Part shown: positions 35,687-42,521 of the stretch, in pieces
How positions within the stretch are numbered: the first letter of the stretch is position 1
Layout of the letters: the number at the start of each line of letters is the position of its first letter
NCBI RefSeq assembly: GCF_013181195.1
Contig: NZ_SMZP01000009.1
Coordinates: 186,001-250,000 of the forward strand
DNA length: 64,000 nt
Direction of reading: 5' to 3'
Source of the DNA: Caulobacter sp. RHG1
GTDB lineage: Bacteria > Pseudomonadota > Alphaproteobacteria > Caulobacterales > Caulobacteraceae
The notes under the pieces: model-generated
What the model saw: only the letters and a program-made list of their open reading frames with translations
Told to the model about the DNA's origin: nothing
Databases searched by the model: none
Made by a program: the position numbers and the translations under genes

Positions 35687-36297
35687 TACTGGGCTCCGAG
35701 GGCGGGGACGGCGAAGGCGGCGCCGGTGGCGGCCATGCGGCCGAGGATCGAGGTGACGTAGGCTTGGGTTTCGGCGTAGGGCGGCACGCCGCCGTGCTTG
35801 CGCACCGCGCCGGGGCCGGCGTTGTAGGCGGCCAGGGCCAGGCGCACGTCGCCGCCGAAGGTGGTCAGCATGCGGCGCAGATAGAGCGCGCCGCCGCGGA
35901 TGTTCTGTGCCGGGTCGAACGGATCGACGCCGAGGTCGCGGGCGGTGTCAGGCATCAGTTGCATGACGCCGATCGCGCCCTTGGACGAGCGGGCGGCGGG
36001 GCGAAAACGGCTCTCGCGCCAGGCCACGGCCTCGACCAGGCCGCGATCCAGGGCATAGGCGTCGGCGGCCGAGGACAGTTCGCGGCGCACCGCGTCCGGC
36101 GCGCTGCCAGCGACCAGCAGGGCAGTGGCGGGCGCCAAGCGCGCGGCGCCCTCGGCGGTGAACACGGCCGGGCCGTCATAGATGACGACCTCGCCCTGGT
36201 CGCCGATCTCCAGAACTTGGGCAGCGGCGGGGCTGGCGCAAAGGCAGCCGACCGCGGCCGCCGCCAGCAGGGCCTGGCGGACGATGTCGAACGTCAA
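35686..36297 (-). CDS. virB1: VirB1 lytic transglycosylase
   Basis: A 203-residue periplasmic SLT-family muramidase that opens peptidoglycan for the secretion apparatus. A signal peptide (ALLAAAAVGCLCASPAAAQ) is followed by the SLT domain. The catalytic Glu95 is in WRESRF, and GVMQLMPDTA and LAAYNAGPGAVRKHGGVPPY are the conserved downstream blocks. The start is a TTG at 36297 preceded by GAGGGGGCG at good spacing. It is the first gene of the operon, and its promoter lies in the AT-rich region to the right. Confidence 0.92.
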   Translation of the reverse strand: MTFDIVRQALLAAAAVGCLCASPAAAQVLEIGDQGEVVIYDGPAVFTAEGAARLAPATALLVAGSAPDAVRRELSSAADAYALDRGLVEAVAWRESRFRPAARSSKGAIGVMQLMPDTARDLGVDPFDPAQNIRGGALYLRRMLTTFGGDVRLALAAYNAGPGAVRKHGGVPPYAETQAYVTSILGRMAATGAAFAVPALGAQ

Positions 36298-36474
36298 TGA
36301 CGCCCCCTCATACGATCAAATCAACTTGGTTAACTGTGTATCGGGAGAGATCGCAGAGTGTAATGCGGCAGGTTGGCGCATAATGATTTGATGGTGATGT
36401 CAAAAATGATGTTTTGAAGTGATATTGTAAGCTTGGCTTGTGCGAAATGTCGGCTTTTGAACTTTTTCAAATCG

Positions 36475-36489
36475 TTAAATGATGGTTAA
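36475..36489. promoter_or_regulatory. Perfect CtrA-type box TTAA-N7-TTAA
   Basis: TTAA at 36475-36478 and 36486-36489 are separated by exactly 7 bases, the full CtrA recognition sequence of Caulobacter. It is the only full match I saw in an intergenic region here. It lies 178 bases from the virB1 start and 147 from the small ORF, so it could serve either direction. Confidence 0.55.
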
Positions 36490-36510
36490 TTTTGTGCACT
36501 CGGCAAAGAA

Positions 36511-36525
36511 GTACTCAGTGAGTAC
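36511..36525. promoter_or_regulatory. 15-bp perfect palindrome, candidate operator
   Basis: GTACTCAGTGAGTAC has 7-bp arms around a central G. It starts 21 bases after the CtrA-type box. Such odd-length palindromes are typical of TetR or MarR operators, and a MarR gene lies 320 bases downstream. Confidence 0.42.
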
Positions 36526-36635
36526 ATCGGTGTTGGTGGATAGTCATAAAAGAATCTTTTCTGGATCTTCGATCGGCGCTTGCCTGTGGATAGAATCGCT
36601 CGGCAGCGTACAGTCACGATCAGTTGGGGCGTTCC

Positions 36636-36743
36636 ATGTTGCCATTCATCAAGACCCGGGACCTGTTGGTCCGTAATTTCGCCTTCAGCTTGGTGAGCGG
36701 ATGGGTGATGATCGTCGCCGTAGCCTGGACGGCGCTTCACTAG
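36636..36743 (+). CDS. Small single-span membrane protein, 35 residues
   Basis: A short ORF starting ATG 36636 and ending TAG 36741-36743. It has a basic amphipathic N-terminus (MLPFIKTRDLLVRN) and one hydrophobic span (FAFSLVSGWVMIVAVAWTAL). 29 of 35 codons end in G or C, as in real genes of this genome, although the DNA just upstream is AT-rich. GGGG lies eight bases before the ATG. A 6-bp-arm hairpin (36762-36779) follows. It is not a VirB7 candidate because it lacks a lipobox Cys. Not recognised; it may be a regulatory or complex-assembly peptide. Confidence 0.5.
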   Translation: MLPFIKTRDLLVRNFAFSLVSGWVMIVAVAWTALH

Positions 36744-36843
36744 GACTCGCTCAAGACTCATCGGCGCCACAAAGCGCCGCGTCGTCGCCATCTTCGGGCG
36801 CAGTTCCGCGTTCAAGGTCTAGGACCACCAACGGAATCCAGCC

Positions 36844-37362
36844 TTGCCGCTCAGTATCGACGACCTCAACCGACTGCTCTACCAGACCGAACAGGCCCGC
36901 CGGCTGCTCGTGGGCGAGAAGCTCGGGCGGCACGGACTGGTTTTGGGGCAGTGGCTGGTGCTGGACGCCCTGCACAAGGAGGGCGCCTCGTCCATGTCGA
37001 TGTTGGCCGGGGTGATCGGCGCCGACCGCACCACTCTGACCCGCACGATCGACGGGCTGGTGGCGGCCAGGCATGTTGTTCGCACGACACCGCTGAAGGA
37101 CCGCCGCATGGTCCTGGTCGAGCTGACGGACAGCGGTCGGGCCGTCGTGGAGACCATTCTGGCGTCACTGGAAACGGTTCACGCCAGCGTTTTCGCCGAC
37201 TTCTCGCGCGCCGATCTGGACGCGCTATCCGTCCTTCTTGCGCGATCCCTGGCGCAGATAAAACTGGCCGTCGCCGAAGGTCCCCGCCCCGTGGCCGTCC
37301 GGCTTGAACGGAGCAGAGCCATCATGGGCCAGGCGAAGGCTGGCCCGCGTCTGCGCCCGTAG
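36844..37362 (+). CDS. MarR family transcriptional regulator
   Basis: A 172-residue winged-helix regulator. The recognition region reads SSMSMLAGVIGADRTTLTRTIDGLVAARHVVRTT with the wing KDRRMVLVELTDSGRAVVE, all standard for MarR. It starts at TTG 36844 with a weak ribosome site. The C-terminus is about 25 residues longer than usual, and its coding sequence overlaps the converging DUF6894 gene by 138 bases. It is divergent from virB and downstream of the small membrane ORF, so it may control one of them. Ligand unknown. Confidence 0.82.
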   Translation: MPLSIDDLNRLLYQTEQARRLLVGEKLGRHGLVLGQWLVLDALHKEGASSMSMLAGVIGADRTTLTRTIDGLVAARHVVRTTPLKDRRMVLVELTDSGRAVVETILASLETVHASVFADFSRADLDALSVLLARSLAQIKLAVAEGPRPVAVRLERSRAIMGQAKAGPRLRP

Positions 37363-37569
37363 ATCGATCTCGGTCAGCACCTTGCCGCGTTCGTCCAGGA
37401 TCGCCATCGTCCAGGGACCGGACTTGTTGAAGACCTCAGGATAGTCGCGGATCAGGGCGGCTCCCAGCTTCACGGCCTCCAGCTTGGCTTCTTCCAGGTT
37501 GCGCAGGAGCATGCCTTCCGGATCCGGAAAGTGCTCTGGCGCTATAACCTCGAACCGAAACCGCTGCAT
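37225..37569 (-). CDS. DUF6894 family protein
   Basis: A 114-residue protein. Residues 1-70 match the small DUF6894 domain (RFRFEVIAPEHFPDPEGMLLRNLEEAKLEAV; WTMAILDERGKVLTEID). The remaining 44 residues are polar, low-complexity in feel and lie antisense to the end of the MarR gene. Either the genes truly overlap or one has lost an earlier stop. Function unknown; these domains are common in alphaproteobacteria, often in stress-related or plasmid-borne settings. Confidence 0.68.
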   Translation of the reverse strand: MQRFRFEVIAPEHFPDPEGMLLRNLEEAKLEAVKLGAALIRDYPEVFNKSGPWTMAILDERGKVLTEIDLRAQTRASLRLAHDGSAPFKPDGHGAGTFGDGQFYLRQGSRKKDG

Positions 37570-37689
37570 GATGTTCCTGCCGCGACGTCGTGGGTCGCCG
37601 CAGAGTTGAACGCATGGCGGTCTAAAAGGCGCCGCAATTGATCAAGGGAAAGTTGAGGCGGCGTTCGCGGCTCGCTCGTGCCGGTGGAT

Positions 37690-37872
37690 CTATGTCCGGC
37701 GGGCGACCAAAGCCCAGGCCAGCACGACGACCGCCGCGCCCAGGCCGATCCACGAGATCCAGTCCAGAACGCCATCGCCCAGCAGGGCCGAGACCAGGCC
37801 GACGAGGCTGGCGATCGCCACCAGGATCGGGATGGTCCACACGCGGCGGAAGCTGGAGGGCATCTTGCTCAT
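37690..37872 (-). CDS. Small two-span membrane protein
   Basis: A 60-residue protein with a basic N-terminus (MSKMPSSFRRVW) and two hydrophobic segments (TIPILVAIASLVGLVSALLG; WIGLGAAVVVLAWALVA). Its ATG overlaps the stop of the PepSY gene (ATGA at 37869-37872), so the pair is translationally coupled. This arrangement is common for PepSY-associated membrane proteins, and the small protein is probably a partner or stabiliser. No known function. Confidence 0.72.
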   Translation of the reverse strand: MSKMPSSFRRVWTIPILVAIASLVGLVSALLGDGVLDWISWIGLGAAVVVLAWALVARRT

Positions 37873-39014
37873 CGCGCCGTTTCCGCAGCCTCAGGGGGCG
37901 GGATTACCGCGTCGTGGGCCGGCGTGCGGCGACGGGCCAGCCAAAGATAGAGGCCGCTGCCCAGGACGATGATGGTGACGATGTCCAACACCGCCCATAG
38001 CAGTTTCAGCGGCAAGGCGCCGTAGTCGCCGAAGTGCAGAGGCTGCGACAACAGCAGGGCCTGGGCGTACCAGGGCATGCGGCGGACGGCGGTCAGTTGG
38101 CCGGTCTCGGCGTCGATCAAAGCAGGGGTCAGCAGTCGCTGGGTGGCCGGCGTGGCGCCCTGCAGGAACACCGCATAGTGGTGGTTGCTGGAGAACGAGC
38201 CGCCGGGGAAGGCGACGAACTGAACGCGCATTCCCGGGGCCGCAGCCTGGGCCGTCTTCACCGCCGCATCGATCGAGGCGAGTTGGATGGGGACGGGCTT
38301 GCCCTTGTAGGGCGCGGTCATCTCCGCCAGCTGGTCGGTTTTCCAGAATTGAAGGATCGGCGTCGACAGGGTGTTGATCACGCCGGTCAGGCCCACGACG
38401 ATCACCCAGGCCGCCGTCACGACGCCCAAGAGGTTGTGATAGTCCAACCATTTCAAGCGGGTGGAGCGTGAGGCTCGCACGGTTCCGAAGGCGATCTTGC
38501 GCATGAAGGGGGCGTAGATCACCAGGCCCGAGACGATGGCGATGAAGAAGAGAAAGCCCATGAAGCCCAGGAACAGATAGCCGGGCAGGCCCAGGAACAT
38601 GTCGGTGTGCAGGCGCAGAATGAAGTCCATCACCTTGCCGACAGGACTGGCGGTGCTGGGCGTCAGCATCTTGCCGTTCGTCTGGTCGATGGAGACGAAG
38701 TGCATCTGGGTTTCGGGCGCGTCCGGCCGCGGGCCGCTGGTGACATTGACCACCGGGCGGTCGGTGTCGAAGCTCATGAACAGGCCGACCTCGGCTGGGC
38801 GCGCCTTCAGGGCGGTGTCCAGCACTTGGTCCAGGTCCAGCAGCGGCTGGCCGGTCTGGGCGACGATCGGCGCTTCATGGCGCGTGAGGCCGTCGATCTC
38901 GTCGTGAAAGACCAGCGGCAAACCGGTCACGCACAGCATCAGCAGGAAGACCGTGCAGACCAGGCTGGTCCACTTGTGGACCAGCGACCAGGCGCGGACG
39001 GTGTTGCGCGACAT
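37869..39014 (-). CDS. PepSY-associated membrane protein
   Basis: A 381-residue inner-membrane protein of the PepSY_TM family. The first span follows RNTVRAWSLVHKWTSLVCTVFLLMLCVTGLPLVFHDEI, the usual opening. Others include FLGFMGFLFFIAIVSGLVIYAP, WVIVVGLTGVINTL and a final span near residue 350. Related proteins are linked to reductive iron release or siderophore handling and to respiratory assembly, but the role here is not known. ATG 39014 is chosen; a GTG at 39086 would add 24 residues. It is coupled to the 60-residue protein. Confidence 0.82.
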   Translation of the reverse strand: MSRNTVRAWSLVHKWTSLVCTVFLLMLCVTGLPLVFHDEIDGLTRHEAPIVAQTGQPLLDLDQVLDTALKARPAEVGLFMSFDTDRPVVNVTSGPRPDAPETQMHFVSIDQTNGKMLTPSTASPVGKVMDFILRLHTDMFLGLPGYLFLGFMGFLFFIAIVSGLVIYAPFMRKIAFGTVRASRSTRLKWLDYHNLLGVVTAAWVIVVGLTGVINTLSTPILQFWKTDQLAEMTAPYKGKPVPIQLASIDAAVKTAQAAAPGMRVQFVAFPGGSFSSNHHYAVFLQGATPATQRLLTPALIDAETGQLTAVRRMPWYAQALLLSQPLHFGDYGALPLKLLWAVLDIVTIIVLGSGLYLWLARRRTPAHDAVIPPPEAAETAR

Positions 39015-39128
39015 CGGCAAGGCGAACTCGAAGCCCTTGAGAGTGAGACTTGTTCGCGTAGCCTCTTCGGGCGGCGGCGACAACACCGCGCCCGGCTTTA
39101 GTGGCGCGCGTCCGTTCGCCGACCGTCG

Positions 39129-40076
39129 CTAGGCGGCCTTCAGAAGCCCGTCGAAATATTCGATGGTCCGCATCAGGCCGACCTTCAGCGGCGCAGTCGG
39201 CGCCCAGTCCAGCGCCTCCTTGGCCAGGGTGATGTCGGGCTGGCGCTGGCGTGGGTCGTCGGAGGGCAGGGGGCGGTGAACCAGGCCCGAGCGGCTGCCA
39301 GTCAGCTCCAGAACCAGATCGGCCAGTTGTTTCATGGTGAACTCGACCGGGTTGCCCAGGTTGATGGGGCCGGTGACCTCGTCGCCAGTGTTCATCAGTC
39401 GCATCAGGCCGTCGACCAGGTCGTCGACATAGCAGAACGAGCGCGTCTGGTTGCCGTCGCCATAGAGCGTGATGTCCTCGCCCTTCAGGGCCTGGACGAT
39501 GAAGTTCGACACCACGCGCCCGTCATTGGGGTGCATGCGCGGGCCGTAGGTGTTGAAGATCCGGGCTACCTTGATGCGCAGCTTGTGCTGACGCCAGTAG
39601 TCGAAGAACAGGGTCTCGGCGCAGCGCTTGCCCTCATCGTAGCACGAGCGGATGCCGATCGGATTGACGTTGCCCCAGTAGCTCTCGACCTGCGGGTGAA
39701 TGGTCGGATCGCCGTACACTTCCGAGGTCGAGGCCTGCAGGATCTTGGCCTTCACCCGCTTGGCCAGGCCCAGCATGTTGATGGCGCCGTGGACGCTGGT
39801 CTTGGTCGTCTGCACGGGGTCAAACTGATAGTGAACCGGGCTGGCGGGGCAGGCCAGATTGTAGATCTGGTCCACCTCGACATACAGCGGCATGGTCACA
39901 TCGTGACGCAGCAGCTCGAAGCGCGGGTTGGACAGGTTCTGGGCCACGTTGAGGCGCGAGCCGGTGTAGTAATTGTCGACGCAGAGAACCTCCGCGCCGG
40001 TTTCCAGCAGTCGGTCGCACAGGTGCGAACCGACGAAGCCGGCGCCGCCGGTGACGAGAATTCTCTGGTTATGCAT
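39129..40076 (-). CDS. UDP-glucuronate decarboxylase-like SDR (UDP-xylose synthase type)
   Basis: A 315-residue extended SDR. The NAD-binding motif TGGAGFVGSHL begins near residue 9. DNYYTGSRLNV, LACPASPVHYQ and the catalytic YDEGKR (Tyr-x3-Lys) are hallmarks of UDP-glucuronate decarboxylase, which makes UDP-xylose. The downstream blocks FNTYGPRMHPNDGRVVSNFI and GDGNQTRSFCYVDDLVDGL match as well. ATG 40076 is preferred; the frame extends to 40229 without a plausible start. Related dTDP-glucose dehydratases share the fold, so the exact nucleotide sugar is likely but not certain. Role in surface polysaccharide synthesis is inferred. Confidence 0.88.
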   Translation of the reverse strand: MHNQRILVTGGAGFVGSHLCDRLLETGAEVLCVDNYYTGSRLNVAQNLSNPRFELLRHDVTMPLYVEVDQIYNLACPASPVHYQFDPVQTTKTSVHGAINMLGLAKRVKAKILQASTSEVYGDPTIHPQVESYWGNVNPIGIRSCYDEGKRCAETLFFDYWRQHKLRIKVARIFNTYGPRMHPNDGRVVSNFIVQALKGEDITLYGDGNQTRSFCYVDDLVDGLMRLMNTGDEVTGPINLGNPVEFTMKQLADLVLELTGSRSGLVHRPLPSDDPRQRQPDITLAKEALDWAPTAPLKVGLMRTIEYFDGLLKAA

Positions 40077-40158
40077 CGACCGACAGACCTTCAGGGACTC
40101 AGCGCCGCTGACCGTTTGTACAGCGGCGCCGGTCCTCGCTCCAAGGTCGTGTTTTCGC

Positions 40159-42441
40159 TTAGCCCAGCGAGGGTTCGGCGATCGGCTTGGCCCGTGCGCG
40201 CTTGGCCGGCAGAGCAGGCTGAGGCGCACTGGGCGAGAGCTCTTCCTGGCTGAAGTCGTCCACCGCGACCACGGCGGCCACGGCGTCGTCGGCGGCGCTC
40301 AGGGCGGCGATCTCGTCGGGGCTCAGCAAGCCCTTGGCCAAGCCGTCCTTCCACTGGCGCACGCCCTGGTCTTTCAGCCGGTCGTGAATGGCCTGCGTGG
40401 CGACCACGCGGTCGAAGGCGTCGATCAGCTGGCCGATCGCCTCGTCCTTGCCGCCGATATAGACGCCCTCGATCAGGCGGTCGCGGGTGGGCGAGGGGTG
40501 CATCAGCAGCTCGGCGCAGGCGCGGGTGACGTGGTCCGGCGGACCGCGGCGGCGCGCGCCGAACGGCAGCACCGCCGCGCGCAGCAGCCAACCGGCGATG
40601 CGATTGGGCAGGTTGGCGAACACGTCGTCGAAACGCTGCTCGATCGCAGCGAAGGCGGTCTCGGCGCTCCAGCGCAGCAGCGGGAAGTCGGCGTCCTGGC
40701 GGCCCTCGTCCTCCCAGCGCTTCAGGGCGCCGGACAGGAAGTACATCTCAGAGAGAATGTCGCCCAGGCGGGCCGAAAGCATCTCCTTGCGCTTCAGTTC
40801 GCCGCCCAGGGTCAGAAGGGCGATGTCCGAGGTCAGGGCGAAGGCTGCGCTGTAGCGGCCCAGCTGGCGATAGAAGCCGCTGGCCCGGCCGGCGTCCGGC
40901 GCGGGCGAGAGGGCGCCGTTGGTCCAGGCGCGGGCCGTGGCGCGAATGCCGTTGCGCAGGGCGTGGGCGACGTGGGTCCAGAACACCTCGTCGAACGCGG
41001 CCAGACCCTTGGCTTCGTCTTCCTCACCTAGAGCCAGGATCTCTTTCAGCATGTACGGGTGCGCGCGGATCGCGCCCTGGCCGAACACCATCAGGCTGCG
41101 GGTCAGGATGTTGGCGCCCTCGACTGTGATGCCGACCGGCACGGCGCGGTACTGGCTGCCCATGTAGTTGCGCGGGCCCTCGATGATCGCCTTGCCGCCG
41201 TGGACGTCCATGGCGTCGTTGATCACCACCCGCATCCGTTCGGTGGCGCCCGACTTCAGCAGGGCCGAGATCACCGATGGGTGCTTGCCAATGTCCAGGC
41301 CCGCGCAGGTCAAGCGGCGGGCGCCGTCGACGAGGTAGGCGTTGCCAGCGATGCGGGCCAGGCGCTCCTGCACGCCCTCGAACTTGCCGATCGGCAGGCC
41401 GAACTGCTGGCGCACGCGGGCGTACGAGCCAGTGGTCAGGGCGCTGAACGCCGCCGCCGCGCCCGACATGGCCGGCAGCGAGATGCCGCGTCCGGCCGCC
41501 AGAGCGGTCATCAGCATCTTCCAGCCCTGGCCGACGCGGTCAGCGCCGCCGATCACCAGATCCAGCGGAATGAAGACGTCCTCGCCCCAGTTGGGGCCGT
41601 TCTGGAAGGTTTGGAAGGCGGGCAGGTGGCGGCGGCCGATCTTGACCCCAGGGGTGTCCGTCGGGACCAGCGCGCAGGTGATGCCGATGTCTTCCTCGCC
41701 GCCCAGCAGGCCGTCGGGGTCACGCAGCTTGAAGGCCAGACCCAGCACCGTGCAGACGGGCCCGAGCGTGATGTAGCGCTTGTGCCAGTTCAGGCGGATG
41801 CCGAGGACCTGCTCGCCCTTCCACGTGCCGCGCACGACCACGCCTTCATCGACCATGGCGCCGGCGTCGGAGCCCGCCTCGGGGCTGGTCAGGCCGAAGG
41901 CGGGGATCTCGCGGCCGTCGGCCAGGCGCGGCAGCCAGTAGTCCTGCTGGTCCTTGGTGCCAAACTTGACGATTAGTTCGCCCGGGCCCAGCGAGTTCGG
42001 CACCATCGCCGTCACCGCCGCCGAGGTCGAGCGCGTGGCGATCTTGCGGACGATTTCGGCATGGCCGAAGGCCGAGAAGCCGAGGCCCCCGTAGTCCTTC
42101 GGAATGATCATCCCGAAGAACTTCTCGCGCTTGAGGAAGTCCCAGGCCTCGGGCGGCAGGTCGCGCGTCTCCCAGGTCATCTTCCAGTCGTCGAGCATGG
42201 CGCACAGCGTGTCGACCGGCCCGTCGAAGAAGGCCTGCTCCTCGGCCGTCAACTGCGGCTTGGGGAAGGCCAGCAGCTCGTTCCAGTTCGGATCGCCGGT
42301 GAACAGCGCCGCGTCCCACCAGGTGTCGCCCGCCTCGATGGCGTCGCGCTCGGTGTCCGACAGGGCGGGCAGGACGCCCTTGGCCCATTGGTAGATGGGG
42401 CGGGTGATCGTGTCCCGGCGGAAGGAAGAGCTGCTGGTCAT
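40159..42441 (-). CDS. fadE: Acyl-CoA dehydrogenase, FadE type
   Basis: A 760-residue FAD-dependent acyl-CoA dehydrogenase for the first step of fatty acid beta-oxidation. The N-terminal helical domain, the FAD-binding middle domain (GLTSPEAGSDAGAM; KRYITLGPV) and the C-terminal helices are present. The catalytic Glu is probably in ITVEGANILTRSLM. The extra C-terminal DUF1974 region (about residues 480-700) places it in the FadE group and not with short ACADs. The tail is Ala/Pro/Lys-rich. It appears to be a single-gene unit and is unrelated to its sugar-catabolic neighbours. Confidence 0.92.
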   Translation of the reverse strand: MTSSSSFRRDTITRPIYQWAKGVLPALSDTERDAIEAGDTWWDAALFTGDPNWNELLAFPKPQLTAEEQAFFDGPVDTLCAMLDDWKMTWETRDLPPEAWDFLKREKFFGMIIPKDYGGLGFSAFGHAEIVRKIATRSTSAAVTAMVPNSLGPGELIVKFGTKDQQDYWLPRLADGREIPAFGLTSPEAGSDAGAMVDEGVVVRGTWKGEQVLGIRLNWHKRYITLGPVCTVLGLAFKLRDPDGLLGGEEDIGITCALVPTDTPGVKIGRRHLPAFQTFQNGPNWGEDVFIPLDLVIGGADRVGQGWKMLMTALAAGRGISLPAMSGAAAAFSALTTGSYARVRQQFGLPIGKFEGVQERLARIAGNAYLVDGARRLTCAGLDIGKHPSVISALLKSGATERMRVVINDAMDVHGGKAIIEGPRNYMGSQYRAVPVGITVEGANILTRSLMVFGQGAIRAHPYMLKEILALGEEDEAKGLAAFDEVFWTHVAHALRNGIRATARAWTNGALSPAPDAGRASGFYRQLGRYSAAFALTSDIALLTLGGELKRKEMLSARLGDILSEMYFLSGALKRWEDEGRQDADFPLLRWSAETAFAAIEQRFDDVFANLPNRIAGWLLRAAVLPFGARRRGPPDHVTRACAELLMHPSPTRDRLIEGVYIGGKDEAIGQLIDAFDRVVATQAIHDRLKDQGVRQWKDGLAKGLLSPDEIAALSAADDAVAAVVAVDDFSQEELSPSAPQPALPAKRARAKPIAEPSLG

Positions 42442-42521
42442 GACGCTGCCTCGGTGGTTACTCGAGGTGTCAAACGCCGGTCACGCCCAGCGGCTCCGAG
42501 GAAACTGCGCCTTAAGGGGCT

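Larger units (their letters stand above)
36298..36635. other. AT-rich intergenic region upstream of virB1
   Basis: This stretch is visibly richer in A and T than anything else in the window, especially 36300-36600. It separates the virB operon (minus) from a small ORF and a MarR gene (plus). It contains a CtrA-type box, a 15-bp palindrome, two GAATC (GANTC) methylation sites at 36552 and 36593, and two GTGGATAG copies. No coding ORF is convincing inside it. It most likely holds divergent, regulated promoters. Confidence 0.6.

Noticed and set aside
28723..36297. virB genes as part of an integrative conjugative element
   Set aside because: No relaxase, coupling protein, integrase, attachment site or tRNA gene is visible, and the operon has the same GC-rich coding style as its neighbours.
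36636..36743. Small ORF considered as the missing VirB7
   Set aside because: VirB7 is a lipoprotein with a lipobox Cys; this peptide has no Cys and is transcribed away from the virB operon.
39129..40076. dTDP-glucose 4,6-dehydratase as the main call for the extended SDR
   Set aside because: The CPASPVHYQ and GPRMHPNDGRVVSNFI blocks fit UDP-glucuronate decarboxylase better, and no rml genes are nearby.
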